A stretch of 64,000 bases of DNA. Source: Bosea sp. PAMC 26642. Lineage in GTDB: Bacteria; Pseudomonadota; Alphaproteobacteria; Rhizobiales; Beijerinckiaceae. The notes under the pieces were generated by a model. The model made no database searches and was not told the origin of the DNA. It saw only the letters and a program-made list of their open reading frames with translations. Every line of letters starts with the position of its first letter. Position 1 is the first letter of the stretch. The position numbers and the translations under genes were made by a program. Shown piece by piece: positions 1 to 9,533 of this stretch. The DNA lies in NCBI RefSeq assembly GCF_001562255.1, contig NZ_CP014301.1:1860001-1924000 (forward strand). Reading direction: 5' to 3'.

Positions 1-1573
1 CCGCCACCCTGTCGCACATGTAGCGGATGACGCCGATATCGTGGCTGATGAAGACATAGGACAGGCCGAGCTTGTCCTGCAGGTTCATCATCAGGTCGAG
101 CACGTGCGAACGGACGGACACGTCCAGCGCCGAGGTCGCCTCGTCGGCGACGATGATGCGCGGGTTGAGCGAGATCGCCCGCGCGATGCCGATGCGCTGA
201 CGCTGGCCGCCGGAGAAGGCGTGCGGATAACGCTCCCGCCAGGACGGCTCGAGCCCGACCTGGCTGAGGAGGTCGGCCACGCGGTCGTCGAGTTCCTTGC
301 CCTTGGCGATGCCGTTGACCAGGAGCGGCTCGCCGACGATCTGGGCCACCGTCATGCGCGGGTTGAGCGACCCGACCGGATCCTGGAAGATCATGCGGAT
401 CTCGCGCCTGCAGGCCTTCAGCGTCTGCGCATCGGCCTTGAGCAGATCGACGACACTGCCATCGGGGCGGCGGTAGTCTATGGCCCCGCCTTGCGGCTCG
501 TAGACCCGCAGCAGGCAGCGCCCCATCGTCGTCTTGCCCGAGCCGGACTCGCCGACGATGCCGAGCGTCTCGCCCGGCCTGACCACCAGCGAGACGTCGT
601 CCACGGCCTTCACCGGCGCCTTGGGGGAGCCGAAATACATCTGCAGGTTCTTCACCTCCAGGACGGGCGGCGCATCCTCCGGGATCGGCGGCCGACGCAG
701 GCGGATCTCCGCCTTCTGCTCCAGCTTCAGCACGGAGCCGATCAACATGCGCGTATAGTCGTCCTTAGGCGCATGGAAGATCGTATCGACCGGGCCGCTC
801 TCCTTGACCTTGCCGTAGTGCATCACGAGCACCTCGTCGGCGATCTCGGCCACCACGCCCATGTCGTGGGTGATGAACATCACAGCCATGCCGTGCTGCG
901 TCTGCAGCCGCTTGATCAGGTCGAGGATCTCGGCCTGCGTCGTGACGTCGAGCGCGGTCGTCGGCTCGTCGGCGATCAGGAGCGAGGGATTGCAGGCCAG
1001 CGACATGGCGATCATGACGCGCTGGCGCATCCCGCCGGAGAACTCGAAGGTGTAGCGATCGACCGCGGCGTCCGGCTTGGGGATCTCGACCTGGGTGAGC
1101 AACTCGACGCAGCGCGCCCGGGCGTCCTTCTTGCTCATCTTCAGATGCAGCCGCAGCACCTCCATGATCTGGTCGCCGACCGTATGGACCGGCGACAGTG
1201 ACGACATCGGCTCCTGGAAGATCATCGCGATCTCGCGTCCGCGCACGCTGCGGATCTCGCGGCCGCGCGGGTTCAGCTTGGCCAGATCGACCGAGGAGCC
1301 GTCGAGCCGGTTGAGCAGGATCGAGCCGGAGACGATGCGGCCAGGCGCATCGACGATCTGCAGGATCGAGCGCGCGGTGACGCTCTTGCCCGAGCCGCTT
1401 TCGCCGACGATGCACAGGGTCTTGCCGCGATGGAGCGTGAACGAGACGCCATCGACGGCCTTGACCACGCCGTTGCGCACGGGGAAGTGCGTGACGAGGT
1501 CGCGGACCTCGAGGATGGGTTGGGACGGCGCGGCGCGCTGTTCCAGGCGGGGCGCGAGATCGGTGACATTCAT
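1..1573 (-). CDS. Oligopeptide-type ABC transporter, double ATP-binding protein (partial, C-terminus outside window)
   Basis: Energises the importer encoded just upstream; cytoplasmic ATPase with two nucleotide-binding domains in one chain, as in YejF/GsiA. The first domain has Walker A GESGSGKS at residues 57-64, the signature FSGGMRQR and Walker [10 protein letters not shown]. An OppD/F C-terminal segment follows, then a second Walker [10 protein letters not shown], signature FSGGQRQR, Walker [10 protein letters not shown] and switch His in FISHD before the window edge. About 524 residues are visible of roughly 550-620 usual for fused proteins. The ATG at 1573 overlaps the stop of the upstream permease by 4 bp (ATGA), showing translational coupling. 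The substrate is not readable from the ATPase; context suggests a saccharide or uronide. Confidence 0.93.
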   Translation of the reverse strand, partial: MNVTDLAPRLEQRAAPSQPILEVRDLVTHFPVRNGVVKAVDGVSFTLHRGKTLCIVGESGSGKSVTARSILQIVDAPGRIVSGSILLNRLDGSSVDLAKLNPRGREIRSVRGREIAMIFQEPMSSLSPVHTVGDQIMEVLRLHLKMSKKDARARCVELLTQVEIPKPDAAVDRYTFEFSGGMRQRVMIAMSLACNPSLLIADEPTTALDVTTQAEILDLIKRLQTQHGMAVMFITHDMGVVAEIADEVLVMHYGKVKESGPVDTIFHAPKDDYTRMLIGSVLKLEQKAEIRLRRPPIPEDAPPVLEVKNLQMYFGSPKAPVKAVDDVSLVVRPGETLGIVGESGSGKTTMGRCLLRVYEPQGGAIDYRRPDGSVVDLLKADAQTLKACRREIRMIFQDPVGSLNPRMTVAQIVGEPLLVNGIAKGKELDDRVADLLSQVGLEPSWRERYPHAFSGGQRQRIGIARAISLNPRIIVADEATSALDVSVRSHVLDLMMNLQDKLGLSYVFISHDIGVIRYMCDRVA

Positions 1574-2697
1574 TTGTTGTACGGGTCCGCGGCGTCGCGC
1601 AACCCGTCTCCCAGGAAGTTGAGGGCGATCACGGCGACAACCACCGCGACACCGGGCGCAAACAGCCAGGGCGCGGTTGCAATCGAGCGAATGTTCTGGG
1701 CCTCGCGGAGCAGCACGCCCCAGGAGATGGTCGGCGGCTGCAGACCGAGGCCGAGGAAGCTGAGCGAGGTCTCCGCCAGGATCATCGCGGGAATGGCCAG
1801 CGAGACCGAGGCGATGATGTGGCTGGCGAAGCTCGGCAGCATGTGGCGGAAGATCACGCGCCCTTCCGAGGCGCCGTCGAGCCTGGCAGCCGTGACGAAC
1901 TCCTCCGTGCGCAGGCTCAGGAAGCGGCCGCGCACCACGCGGGCGAGCTGGGCCCAGCCCGTGAGCGACAGGATCAGCGTGATCATGAAATAGTTCAGCG
2001 TCGCCGGCCAGTCCTGCGGCAGCGCCGCCGACAATGCGAGCCAGATCGGTATGCTCGGCAGCGACAGCACGAACTCGACGACGCGCTGCACGGCGAAATC
2101 GATACGCCCGCCGTAATAGCCGGAAATGCCGCCCAGCAGCACGCCGATGGTCAGCGACAGGAGCACGCCGACGAGGCCGACCGACAGCGAGATCTGGGCG
2201 CCCTGCATGATCCGGCTGTAAACGCAGCGGCCGAGGCGATCGGCCCCCAGCAGGAAGATCGGCTGCGTCTTGTTCTCGCTGGCGATGAGATGCGTCGTCG
2301 TGCTGAACAGCCCGAGCAGCTTGTATTCGTAGCCCTCGCCGAAGAAGCGGACATAGCTCTTGCGGGTCTTGTCCTCGCTGTAGATGGCCGCGAGCGTCTG
2401 CGGGTCGCGCTTGAAGACGTAGGGGTGGATGTAGGGGCGGATCGCCCAGCTGCCATCGGCGGCAGTGTCGATGAAATGGATCGGCTGCGGCGGATAGAAC
2501 GCCGCCCGCGCATTCTGCTGCGAAGGGTCGTTGATGGCGAAGAAGCCCGGCACCAGTGCAATGATGTAGAGGAAGATCGTGATGTACAGGCCCACCATCG
2601 CCAGGCGATGGCGCTTGAACGCCCACCAGACGAGTTGCCATTGCGAGGCGACGGCGAGCCGCTTGGTGTCGATGGATGCAAGAGCCGTGTCGGTCAT
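1570..2697 (-). CDS. ABC transporter permease, DppC/YejE-like
   Basis: Inner-membrane subunit of the same importer, 375 aa. The N-terminal cytoplasmic tail and first membrane segment (about residues 35-55) precede an unusually long extracytoplasmic stretch of about 95 residues, typical of YejE-type rather than short DppC proteins. Five further hydrophobic segments follow. The EAA loop that contacts the ATPase is seen as EEFVTAARLDGASEGRVIFRH, written here as EEFVTAARLDGAS then EGRVIFRH, around residues 265-285. The C-terminus SFLGLGLQPP...WG is the family signature. Three bp separate it from the upstream permease gene stop; it overlaps the ATPase gene by 4 bp. Confidence 0.93.
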   Translation of the reverse strand: MTDTALASIDTKRLAVASQWQLVWWAFKRHRLAMVGLYITIFLYIIALVPGFFAINDPSQQNARAAFYPPQPIHFIDTAADGSWAIRPYIHPYVFKRDPQTLAAIYSEDKTRKSYVRFFGEGYEYKLLGLFSTTTHLIASENKTQPIFLLGADRLGRCVYSRIMQGAQISLSVGLVGVLLSLTIGVLLGGISGYYGGRIDFAVQRVVEFVLSLPSIPIWLALSAALPQDWPATLNYFMITLILSLTGWAQLARVVRGRFLSLRTEEFVTAARLDGASEGRVIFRHMLPSFASHIIASVSLAIPAMILAETSLSFLGLGLQPPTISWGVLLREAQNIRSIATAPWLFAPGVAVVVAVIALNFLGDGLRDAADPYNK

Positions 2698-2700
2698 TGA

Positions 2701-3687
2701 CTATTCCAGCCTGATGCGGGGATCGACGAGGGCGAGCAGGATGTCGCTGATCAGCGAGCCGACGAGCGTCAGCGTGCAGATCAGCAGCACGAAAGCCCCG
2801 GCGAGATACATGTCCTGGCTCATCAGCGACTGCAGCAGCAGAGGCCCCGCGGTCTGCAGGCTGAGGACGATGGCGACGATGATCGAGCCCGAGACCAGGT
2901 TCGGCAGCAGCCAGGAGATCGTCGAGATGAACGGATTGAGCGCCAGGCGCACCGGATACTTCAGCAGCAGGTGAAATTCCGACAGGCCCTTGGCGCGAGC
3001 CGTGGTGACATAGGGCTTGTGGAGTTCGTCGAGCATGTTGGCGCGCATAACGCGGATCAGGCTCGCCGTGCCGGAGACGGCCAGGATGATGACCGGGATC
3101 CAGAGATGCTTCGCCAGGTCGATCATCTTGGCGATGCTCCAGGGCGCGGTGAGATACTGTTCGGAGAACAGTCCGCCGACCTCCTGCCCGTATTCGACGG
3201 CGGCGACATACATCAGCACGAGCGCCAGCAGGAAGCTCGGCACGGCGAGCCCGAGAAAGCTCAGGAAGGTGACGATGTAGTCCCCGATCGAGTATTTCTT
3301 GACGGCCGAGAAGATGCCGATCGGCAGCGCGATGCCCCAGGTTGCGAGCAGCGTCGAGAAGGTCAGGACCAGCGTCAGCGCCATGCGCTCCCAGATCAGG
3401 TCTCCGACCGGCTGCTGCCACTCGAAGCTGATGCCGAAATCGCCCCGCAGCACGATGCCGGTGATCCATTTGAAGTATTGCACGATCATCGGCTGATCGA
3501 GCCCGTAGCGGGCCCTGAGATCGGCCGCCGTGTTCTGGTCGACCACCTCGTTGGAGGCGGCGAGCGTGGCGATATAGCTCGTGACGTAGTCGCCCGGCGG
3601 CAATTGGATCAGCACGAAGGCCAGGAAACTGACGACGACCAGGGATGGCACCATCCAGAGGAGGCGCTTGGCGATGAAGAGGAGCAT
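2701..3687 (-). CDS. ABC transporter permease, DppB/YejB-like
   Basis: Second inner-membrane subunit, 328 aa, the usual length. The N-terminus starts with a membrane segment (MLLFIAKRLLWMVPSLVVV) followed by the family feature of a large periplasmic loop with RARYGLDQP. Five more hydrophobic segments follow, and the EAA loop YVTTARAKGLSEFHLLLKYP lies near residues 225-245. The C-terminal DPRIRLE ending is typical of DppB-type permeases. It lies 63 bp downstream of the binding-protein gene and 3 bp upstream of the next permease, so the four genes form one transcription unit. Confidence 0.93.
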   Translation of the reverse strand: MLLFIAKRLLWMVPSLVVVSFLAFVLIQLPPGDYVTSYIATLAASNEVVDQNTAADLRARYGLDQPMIVQYFKWITGIVLRGDFGISFEWQQPVGDLIWERMALTLVLTFSTLLATWGIALPIGIFSAVKKYSIGDYIVTFLSFLGLAVPSFLLALVLMYVAAVEYGQEVGGLFSEQYLTAPWSIAKMIDLAKHLWIPVIILAVSGTASLIRVMRANMLDELHKPYVTTARAKGLSEFHLLLKYPVRLALNPFISTISWLLPNLVSGSIIVAIVLSLQTAGPLLLQSLMSQDMYLAGAFVLLICTLTLVGSLISDILLALVDPRIRLE

Positions 3688-3750
3688 GGACTGCCTGTCT
3701 CGATGCGAAAGAGCCCGGCTGCGCCTTGAACGCGACCGGGCTCGTGCAGA

Positions 3751-5706
3751 TCACGTCGTGAAGAAGAACTGCTGCGGCAGAGCCGGGCCCGGATTGGGCC
3801 AGGACCAGGCATTGGGATATTTCGCCGGCACGTTCTGCAGGTTGTTCTTGGCGATGCCGAAGGCATTGACCGCCAGGCACAGGCCGATCGTCTCGAAGGC
3901 CTCGGCCGTCAGGTCGAAGAGCTGCTTCATGAGCTCGCCGCGCTTCTGCAGATCGGCCGTGGCGCGGGCCTGATCGTAGAGCTTCATGCGCTGCTTCTGG
4001 CTTTCGGGCGGCTCCTGACCGTCCTTGCCGCCCGAGACATACCAGAGCGTCCAAGGAATCGCGTAGCGCGAGCCCTGGGGATGGTGGGCGAAATAGTCGC
4101 GCGGGTCGAGCATCGGGTCGAGCCCACCCGGCCCCGGCCAGACGGCGGCGTCATGGTCGTTGCTGTCGCCGCGCGTGTAGTAGAGCGCGCGCTCGATCGT
4201 GTTGACCTTGATGTCGACGCCGATATCGGCCCAGTGGCGCTTCACTAGTTCGAGCGCATCGACCTGGTCGGGGTAGAGCGTCGGGATCACGTCGATGGCG
4301 AAGAAGACCTTCTGGCCGTCGGGCCGCAGGCGGATGCCGCCGGAATCCTTCTTGGCGTAGCCCAGCTTGTCGAGGATCGCATTGGCCTGGGCCGCGTCGA
4401 AGCCGGTGAACTGCTCGGCCAGCGTCTTGTTATGCCAGGGATGGCCCGGGCGCGGGCCGGTCTGGTAGGGCTGCGACTGGCCGAGATAGACCAGATCGAT
4501 GATCTCCTTGCGATCGAGCCCAAGCGAAAGCGCCTTGCGGAACTCCTTGTTGGCGAACATCTCGCGCATCTTCGGATCCTTGTGCGTCATGTTCAGATAG
4601 ATCTGAACCTGCTGCGCCGAGGAGTTGACGAGCTCGATCAGCCGGTAGCCGCCCTTCTGCATGTTCTGGGAAAGCGTCGGCTTGTTCTGAAGCGTGTCGA
4701 TATGGCGCTCCTGGATATCCAGGCGTCCCGAGATCGCATCGAGCATCAGCGATTCGACATCCTGCGAGATGCTGAACGTCAGCCGGTCGATATAGGGCAG
4801 CTGGTTGCCGGCGGTGTCGACCTGCCAGAAATAGGGGTTGCGCTCCATCACCACGCGGGTCGTGCCGCCGGTATAGGCTTCCTTGACCACCCAGGGGTCG
4901 AGCGTCGGCTTGTCGACATTGCCCCAGCGCGCGGGGATTTCGATGTCGCCGCATTTGTTGCGGAACAGCGCCGCCCAGTCGGAGAGGTTCGCCGCCTTCA
5001 CGAGGTCGGCGACGCTCGTGTTGTATTTCGGATGGAACTGGCTGCAGTAGTGCTTGGCATAGAGCGTCGGATACTGGCCAAGCGGCGTTGCAAGCTGCTC
5101 GAGGAACAGCGCGAAGGGGCCGGCGAAGGCGATCTTCACCGTCGTCTCGTCGATCTTCGTGGCCGTGCAGGCCTTGCCATTGATGACCAGCGTCGAAGGC
5201 GCCGATTTGAACAGGTCCGGGTTCTTGGCGCAGTCCTCGATCGAGAAGACGACGTCGTCGGCGGTAAAGGGCTTGCCGTCCGACCACTTCATGCCTTTGC
5301 GCAGATAGAAGGTGAACTCGCTTGAATCCGCGCTGACCTCCCATTTGTCGGCGACATTGGGCAAGACCTCGGTGAAGGCGAGGTTCCAGCGCACGAGACC
5401 CTGATTGCCGACCAGACGCAGGATGCCGTTATGGTCCGACGAGCCGCGCAGGCCGCGCCGCAACGAGCCACCATAGCGGCCGACCTTCTCGACAGGAACG
5501 ACCATCGGATTGGCCGGGATGCGCTCGGCCAGCGCCGGCAATTTGCCGTCCGCCGTCATCTTGGCCAAGGCCGGAGCCTCTTTGGCGGCCTGGGCCATCG
5601 CGCCCTGCGGGATCGCCGACAGCGTGGCTGCCCCGGCCAGCCCTTTCAGCACGTCGCGGCGGCGAACGCCATCCACCAGGCCAGACCCGTTCTTCGAGTT
5701 CCTCAT
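3751..5706 (-). CDS. ABC transporter substrate-binding protein, family 5 (SBP_bac_5), Tat-exported
   Basis: Periplasmic ligand-binding protein of the importer, 651 aa, longer than OppA/DppA (about 530). The N-terminus carries a twin-arginine signal RRRDVLKGLAGAA at residues 15-27 with likely cleavage after AMA near residue 38. The SBP_bac_5 core is recognisable: KWEVSADSSEFTFYLRKGMKWSDG written as KWEVSADSSEFTFYLRKG then MKWSDGKPFTADDVVFS, about residues 115-150. Large family-5 proteins of this type bind oligopeptides in some bacteria and alpha-galactosides in others (AgpA of Sinorhizobium). The neighbouring aldose epimerase and uronate enzymes favour a saccharide ligand, but this is inference. 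A good ribosome site (GGAGG in the minus strand) precedes the ATG. Confidence 0.9.
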   Translation of the reverse strand: MRNSKNGSGLVDGVRRRDVLKGLAGAATLSAIPQGAMAQAAKEAPALAKMTADGKLPALAERIPANPMVVPVEKVGRYGGSLRRGLRGSSDHNGILRLVGNQGLVRWNLAFTEVLPNVADKWEVSADSSEFTFYLRKGMKWSDGKPFTADDVVFSIEDCAKNPDLFKSAPSTLVINGKACTATKIDETTVKIAFAGPFALFLEQLATPLGQYPTLYAKHYCSQFHPKYNTSVADLVKAANLSDWAALFRNKCGDIEIPARWGNVDKPTLDPWVVKEAYTGGTTRVVMERNPYFWQVDTAGNQLPYIDRLTFSISQDVESLMLDAISGRLDIQERHIDTLQNKPTLSQNMQKGGYRLIELVNSSAQQVQIYLNMTHKDPKMREMFANKEFRKALSLGLDRKEIIDLVYLGQSQPYQTGPRPGHPWHNKTLAEQFTGFDAAQANAILDKLGYAKKDSGGIRLRPDGQKVFFAIDVIPTLYPDQVDALELVKRHWADIGVDIKVNTIERALYYTRGDSNDHDAAVWPGPGGLDPMLDPRDYFAHHPQGSRYAIPWTLWYVSGGKDGQEPPESQKQRMKLYDQARATADLQKRGELMKQLFDLTAEAFETIGLCLAVNAFGIAKNNLQNVPAKYPNAWSWPNPGPALPQQFFFTT

Positions 5707-5815
5707 TGTATCCTCCCTGTTGAATTCATGGCCATTTTCGGCCTTATGTCGTTGTCCGAAGCTTGGCTTCGGCGTGCCACCAGTTCGGGTTCCTACCCCG
5801 GTCTGGCGGTTCGAT

Positions 5816-6754
5816 TCATGTTACCCCGATGCGCATCCGTCCCCAAATGGCCGCGCCCGGCGCCAGCACGCGCATGCCCGTGCCATCGGCTCCGCGTGAG
5901 GCGAGATTGAAGGCGTCGGCGACATGGCTCACCGGCTCGATACAGAGATAGGCCCCGCCCGGCGGCACATGGACGACGAGGTGATCGAAAGGCTGGTCGG
6001 CCTCGATCGTGATGGTCGCGCCATCCTGCCGCGTGATCACGGCGCGTCCGTCCCAGCCGGCAAAATAGAGCGTGATGGGCTCGCCATCATGCAGCCGGTC
6101 CTGGTTGCGCCCGGCGCCCTCCAGGCGGCGCAGCCGGGTTGCGCAGCCATCCTCGCCCTGCTCCCATTCGGCCTGCGCGGAGAAGCGGATGGTGTCCCCA
6201 TGCGCGACCGCGAAATAAGGGTGGAGACCAAGACCCACCGGCATATCGCCGTCCGCGTGGCTCTCGACGCCGATCTCATGGGTCATTCCCGCAGGATCGA
6301 GCGTGATCTTCTGGATCGCCTCGAACGCCCACGGCCAGGCATCGGAGGCCTCCGCGGGATCATGCCGATAGCGCATCTCGATGTGCTCCGCGCTCGCTTG
6401 CGTCACGCGCCATTCCCGCAACTGGCTGAAGCCATGCAGCGCATGCGGCTTGCAGGCCGGATGCGGCGCCAGCCTGACCTCGCGCTCGCCGAAGGAGAAG
6501 GTGCCTGCCCGGATGCGGTTTGAAAAGGGAGCGAGCGGATAGGTGCCGGCCTTGGGCCAGAACAGCGGGTCGAAACCGCCATCGTCCATCGGCATCAGCA
6601 CATCGGCGCGCTGGCCACCGGCCTCGCGCCAGAAAGCGGCGACCCGCCCGCCCGCTGCTGGCCGCACCAATGCCCGCATCGCCCCGGCCGACAGACCGAG
6701 CGGCTGCGGAGAGTCCCGTTCCGATATCAGCGCTGACGTGTCCTCGAGGATCAT
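5816..6754 (-). CDS. Aldose 1-epimerase family protein
   Basis: Galactose-mutarotase-fold enzyme, 312 aa, cytoplasmic with no signal peptide; it interconverts anomers of a hexose or related sugar. Family motifs visible are PLAPFSNRIRAGTFSF (about residues 74-89), ACKPHALHGFSQLREW with the catalytic-type His, and VGLGLHPYF (about 170) carrying the second His. It is the first gene of the minus-strand run and lies 110 bp upstream of the binding-protein gene, so it is probably part of the same operon. Its presence is the strongest local evidence that the adjacent importer brings in a sugar or sugar acid. It faces uronate dehydrogenase across a 405-bp divergent region. Confidence 0.88.
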   Translation of the reverse strand: MILEDTSALISERDSPQPLGLSAGAMRALVRPAAGGRVAAFWREAGGQRADVLMPMDDGGFDPLFWPKAGTYPLAPFSNRIRAGTFSFGEREVRLAPHPACKPHALHGFSQLREWRVTQASAEHIEMRYRHDPAEASDAWPWAFEAIQKITLDPAGMTHEIGVESHADGDMPVGLGLHPYFAVAHGDTIRFSAQAEWEQGEDGCATRLRRLEGAGRNQDRLHDGEPITLYFAGWDGRAVITRQDGATITIEADQPFDHLVVHVPPGGAYLCIEPVSHVADAFNLASRGADGTGMRVLAPGAAIWGRMRIGVT

Positions 6755-7159
6755 CGCACTCGTGTCTTGCTACGCTTGAAATTTCAGATATCAGAGACAG
6801 CCATATGATTTGCCTCTGGCTTCGTCAACGCACCATTTGGAACGCCATCGCTTTTCTCGTAACGGGCCGCCCGCGGCGGAGAGGATTGTCTTTTGATGCT
6901 TGCATCCGTCACGGCGAGCGACATGCGGCTTCTGTCCTTGCCTGAGCCACGCCCGACCGGGCTGACCTTCGGCGGGCCGGACGAAGACATGCTTTACGGC
7001 ACGAGCGGCCGGATCGGACTGGCACCGCAGCAGATTGCCAAGGCCCCGGCATCGGGGGGCGTCTTCGCCCTCGACCGTCATCGCCGCGCAGCGCTACTAA
7101 GCTGAGCCGGGAAGTCATCGGGCAACCACCTCTCAAGACCAGAAGCCGGGAGACGACGC
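6755..7159. other. Divergent intergenic region between the aldose epimerase and uronate dehydrogenase genes
   Basis: About 405 bp. The first 120 bp next to the epimerase gene are AT-richer than their surroundings and hold an 8-bp palindrome GAAATTTC at 6778-6785; this is the likely promoter zone of the minus-strand operon. The middle (6893-7105) holds the SMP-30 remnant listed separately. I see no intact gene and no regulator here. Confidence 0.5.
6893..7105 (+). pseudogene. Remnant of an SMP-30/gluconolactonase-family protein (C-terminal end only)
   Basis: About 70 codons match only the last part of SMP-30/gluconolactonase/LRE proteins: LPEPRPTGLTFGGPDEDMLY followed by TSGRIGLAPQQIAKAPASGG and VFALD. 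The family hallmark FGGPD...LYVTS and the closing GG-VFAL block are both present. An in-frame stop at 6860 blocks the reading frame upstream and nothing recognisable precedes residue 10, so the N-terminal propeller blades are missing. Intact members open sugar lactones such as the aldarolactone made by uronate dehydrogenase, the next gene. This looks like a decayed pathway gene, not a functional short protein. Recognition is by motif reading only. Confidence 0.6.
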
Positions 7160-8005
7160 ATGGAACCGCAACCGCCGAGCCCTGTCCGCAACCTCCTGAT
7201 CACAGGCGGGACCGGAAATATCGGGCGGAAACTGCGCCAGGAGCTGGGCTCCCGCTTCGCCCGCGTCCGTATCCTCGACAGGCTCGCTCCGGCCGAACTC
7301 GCGGCCAACGAGGACGCGGTGGTGGCTGACATCACCGACCTCGCCGCCGTCGAACGCGCCATGGCGGGCATGGACGCGGTGATCCACCTGGCGGGCATCC
7401 CGCGCGAGGCCGAGTTCGAGGCCATTCTGCAGACCAATGTCATCGGCACCTGGAACATCTACGAGGCGGCGCGGCGCGGGGGGGTCGGGCGTGTCGTGTT
7501 CGGTTCGAGCAATCACGCCGTCGGCTTCTATCCAACCCATCAACGGATCGATGCCTCGGCCTTGCCGCGACCGGACAGCCGCTATGGACTCAGCAAATGC
7601 TGGGGGGAAGCAGTCGGCGCCCTCTATGCCGACAAATACGGGATCAGGAGCCTTCATGTGCGGATCGGCAATGCCGTCGGTACGCCCTATAATGCCCGTA
7701 TCCTCAAGATCTGGATCAGCGCGCGGGATCTCGCCCAGCTCTGTCTGATCGGGCTGGAGCATCCCGACATCCACAACACCATCGTCTACGGCGTCTCGGA
7801 CAATGCCGGCAGCTGGTACGACAATTCTATCGCCTATGGACTGGGCTACAGGCCTCAAGATCATGCCGAGAACTACACCGAGGAGGCCATGGCAGGCGAG
7901 GCCGGGCTGATTCATGAGCCGGCGGCGCTCTATTTCCAGGGCGGCGGCTTCTGTGCCCTCGAATATGCCGGAGCGCCCGTTCCGCCTCCCGCCCCGGGTG
8001 CGTGA
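7160..8005 (+). CDS. udh: Uronate dehydrogenase-like NAD-dependent oxidoreductase (extended SDR)
   Basis: Predicted to oxidise a hexuronate (galacturonate or glucuronate) to the aldaro-lactone with NAD+, in the cytoplasm. 281 aa, close to Agrobacterium Udh. The nucleotide-binding motif TGGTGNIG lies at residues 15-22; the catalytic SDR pair is Tyr142 and Lys146 in YGLSK. The substrate loop SSNHAVGFY (116-124) and RIGNAVGTPYN, with W in ISARD further on, are typical of uronate dehydrogenases rather than general epimerases. A glucarate-dehydratase-type gene follows 66 bp downstream, giving two consecutive steps of the oxidative uronate pathway. The exact uronate epimer used cannot be told from sequence. 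Confidence 0.85.
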   Translation: MEPQPPSPVRNLLITGGTGNIGRKLRQELGSRFARVRILDRLAPAELAANEDAVVADITDLAAVERAMAGMDAVIHLAGIPREAEFEAILQTNVIGTWNIYEAARRGGVGRVVFGSSNHAVGFYPTHQRIDASALPRPDSRYGLSKCWGEAVGALYADKYGIRSLHVRIGNAVGTPYNARILKIWISARDLAQLCLIGLEHPDIHNTIVYGVSDNAGSWYDNSIAYGLGYRPQDHAENYTEEAMAGEAGLIHEPAALYFQGGGFCALEYAGAPVPPPAPGA

Positions 8006-8071
8006 AGCGCCGGAGCGCGGCCTGATACCGGACGTTCCAGCACAGCCCCTGCCCTCCTTGCGAGACCTTCG

Positions 8072-9328
8072 ATGCGCATCACCGCTGTCCGTGTCACCCC
8101 CGTCGCCTTTCGCGATCCGCCGCTCCTGAATGTGGCGGGCGTCCACCAACCCTGGGCGCTGCGCAGCATCATCGAGGTCGAGACGGCCTCTGGCCGGATC
8201 GGGCTCGGCGAGAGCTATGGCGATCTCGAGACCCTGGCCAATCTGGAAAAGGCGAGGCCCGGGCTCATCGGCCTCGATCCCTTCAATCTGAATGGGCTCG
8301 CCCGCGTGGTCTACGCTGTAGTGGGCGACGATTCCGATCCCGGCCAGACCTACCCGCCGGGCGGCGACAAGGCCCGCGCCTCGGCGCTTGCGGCATTCGA
8401 GGTCGCCTTCCTCGATCTCCAGGGCCAGATTATCGATCGGCCGCTTTACGAACTCCTGGGCGGCAAGGTCCGCGACCGCGTCCCCTACAGCGCCTATCTG
8501 TTCTACAAATTTGCCCGGCACAAGGACGACCCCGGCTATCCTGCAGATGACTGGGGCGAGGCGTTGTCGCATGAGCAGATGGTCGAACAGGCGCGCCGCA
8601 TGGTCGACGAGTTCGGCTTCGGCTCGATCAAGCTCAAGGCCGGTGTCTTCGAGCCGGAGTTCGAGATCGAGACGTTGCGGCACCTGCGCCGCGCCTTCCC
8701 GGACCATCCGCTGCGGATCGACCCCAATGGCGGCTGGTCGGTGGAGACGACGCGCCGGGTGATGCCGCAGCTCGAGGGTCTGCTGGAATATCTAGAGGAT
8801 CCGGTTCGGACGCTGAGCGAAATGGGAGAGGTCGCGACCTTTTCGCCGATGCCGCTCGCCACTAACATGGTCACGATCGCGTTCGGACACATTCCGGAGA
8901 CGATCCGCCTCAACGCCGTGCAGGTCGTGCTGTCGGACCATCACTATTGGGGCGGCCTTCGCGCGACGCAGCATCTCGCCCATCTCGGGCGCGTGTTCGG
9001 CTTCGGCATTTCCATGCATTCGAACTCGCATCTCGGCATCAGCCTGGCGGCGATGACCCATGTCGGCGCCGCGATCCCCAACCTCGCCTATGCCTGCGAC
9101 ACGCACTACCCCTGGCAGGTGGAGGAGGTCATCGAGGGCGGCAAACTGCCGATCGAGAACGGCTCGGTGGCGCCGCCGCCAGGTCCCGGGCTCGGCGTCA
9201 GTCTGGATCGCGACGCCCTCGCGCGGCTCCACCGGCAATATCTGGACTGCGGCATCCGCGTGCGGGACGACGCAGGGGAGATGCGAAAGCACCGCCCCGA
9301 TTTCGACCCCAGGCGCCCGCGCTTCTGA
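8072..9328 (+). CDS. gudD: Glucarate dehydratase-type enolase-superfamily enzyme
   Basis: Removes water from glucarate (or a close aldarate) to give 5-keto-4-deoxyglucarate; Mg2+-dependent, cytoplasmic, 418 aa. The general-base motif KLK is at residues 187-189, metal ligands are Asp217 (DPNGGW), Glu242 (LED) and Asn265 (ATNM), and the His/Asp dyad is in SDHHYWGG (Asp289) and MHSNSHLGIS (His316). These are the glucarate-dehydratase subgroup motifs. It is somewhat shorter than the E. coli enzyme (446 aa). It follows udh, so the two proteins would convert uronate to ketodeoxyglucarate; the later aldolase or dehydratase steps are not in this window. GudD-related paralogues (GudX-type) with weak activity exist, which tempers the exact call. 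Confidence 0.85.
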   Translation: MRITAVRVTPVAFRDPPLLNVAGVHQPWALRSIIEVETASGRIGLGESYGDLETLANLEKARPGLIGLDPFNLNGLARVVYAVVGDDSDPGQTYPPGGDKARASALAAFEVAFLDLQGQIIDRPLYELLGGKVRDRVPYSAYLFYKFARHKDDPGYPADDWGEALSHEQMVEQARRMVDEFGFGSIKLKAGVFEPEFEIETLRHLRRAFPDHPLRIDPNGGWSVETTRRVMPQLEGLLEYLEDPVRTLSEMGEVATFSPMPLATNMVTIAFGHIPETIRLNAVQVVLSDHHYWGGLRATQHLAHLGRVFGFGISMHSNSHLGISLAAMTHVGAAIPNLAYACDTHYPWQVEEVIEGGKLPIENGSVAPPPGPGLGVSLDRDALARLHRQYLDCGIRVRDDAGEMRKHRPDFDPRRPRF

Positions 9329-9533
9329 ACGGCGTCGGCGTTTCGTGCCGCAGCTGTCTGGGAGCCTGCACATCCTGTCGAGCCTGCTCCGGACGTGGCC
9401 AAAACCGACACTGGCCGCAACCTCCGATCTCCATTCGTAGGCCGGCGCTTGGAGCACAGGTTTAGACCCATCGCTGCCGGTCATCGGGGCGTCATCCGCA
9501 GCTCATAGGCAGACGCGATCCAAGTGAGGTCGC

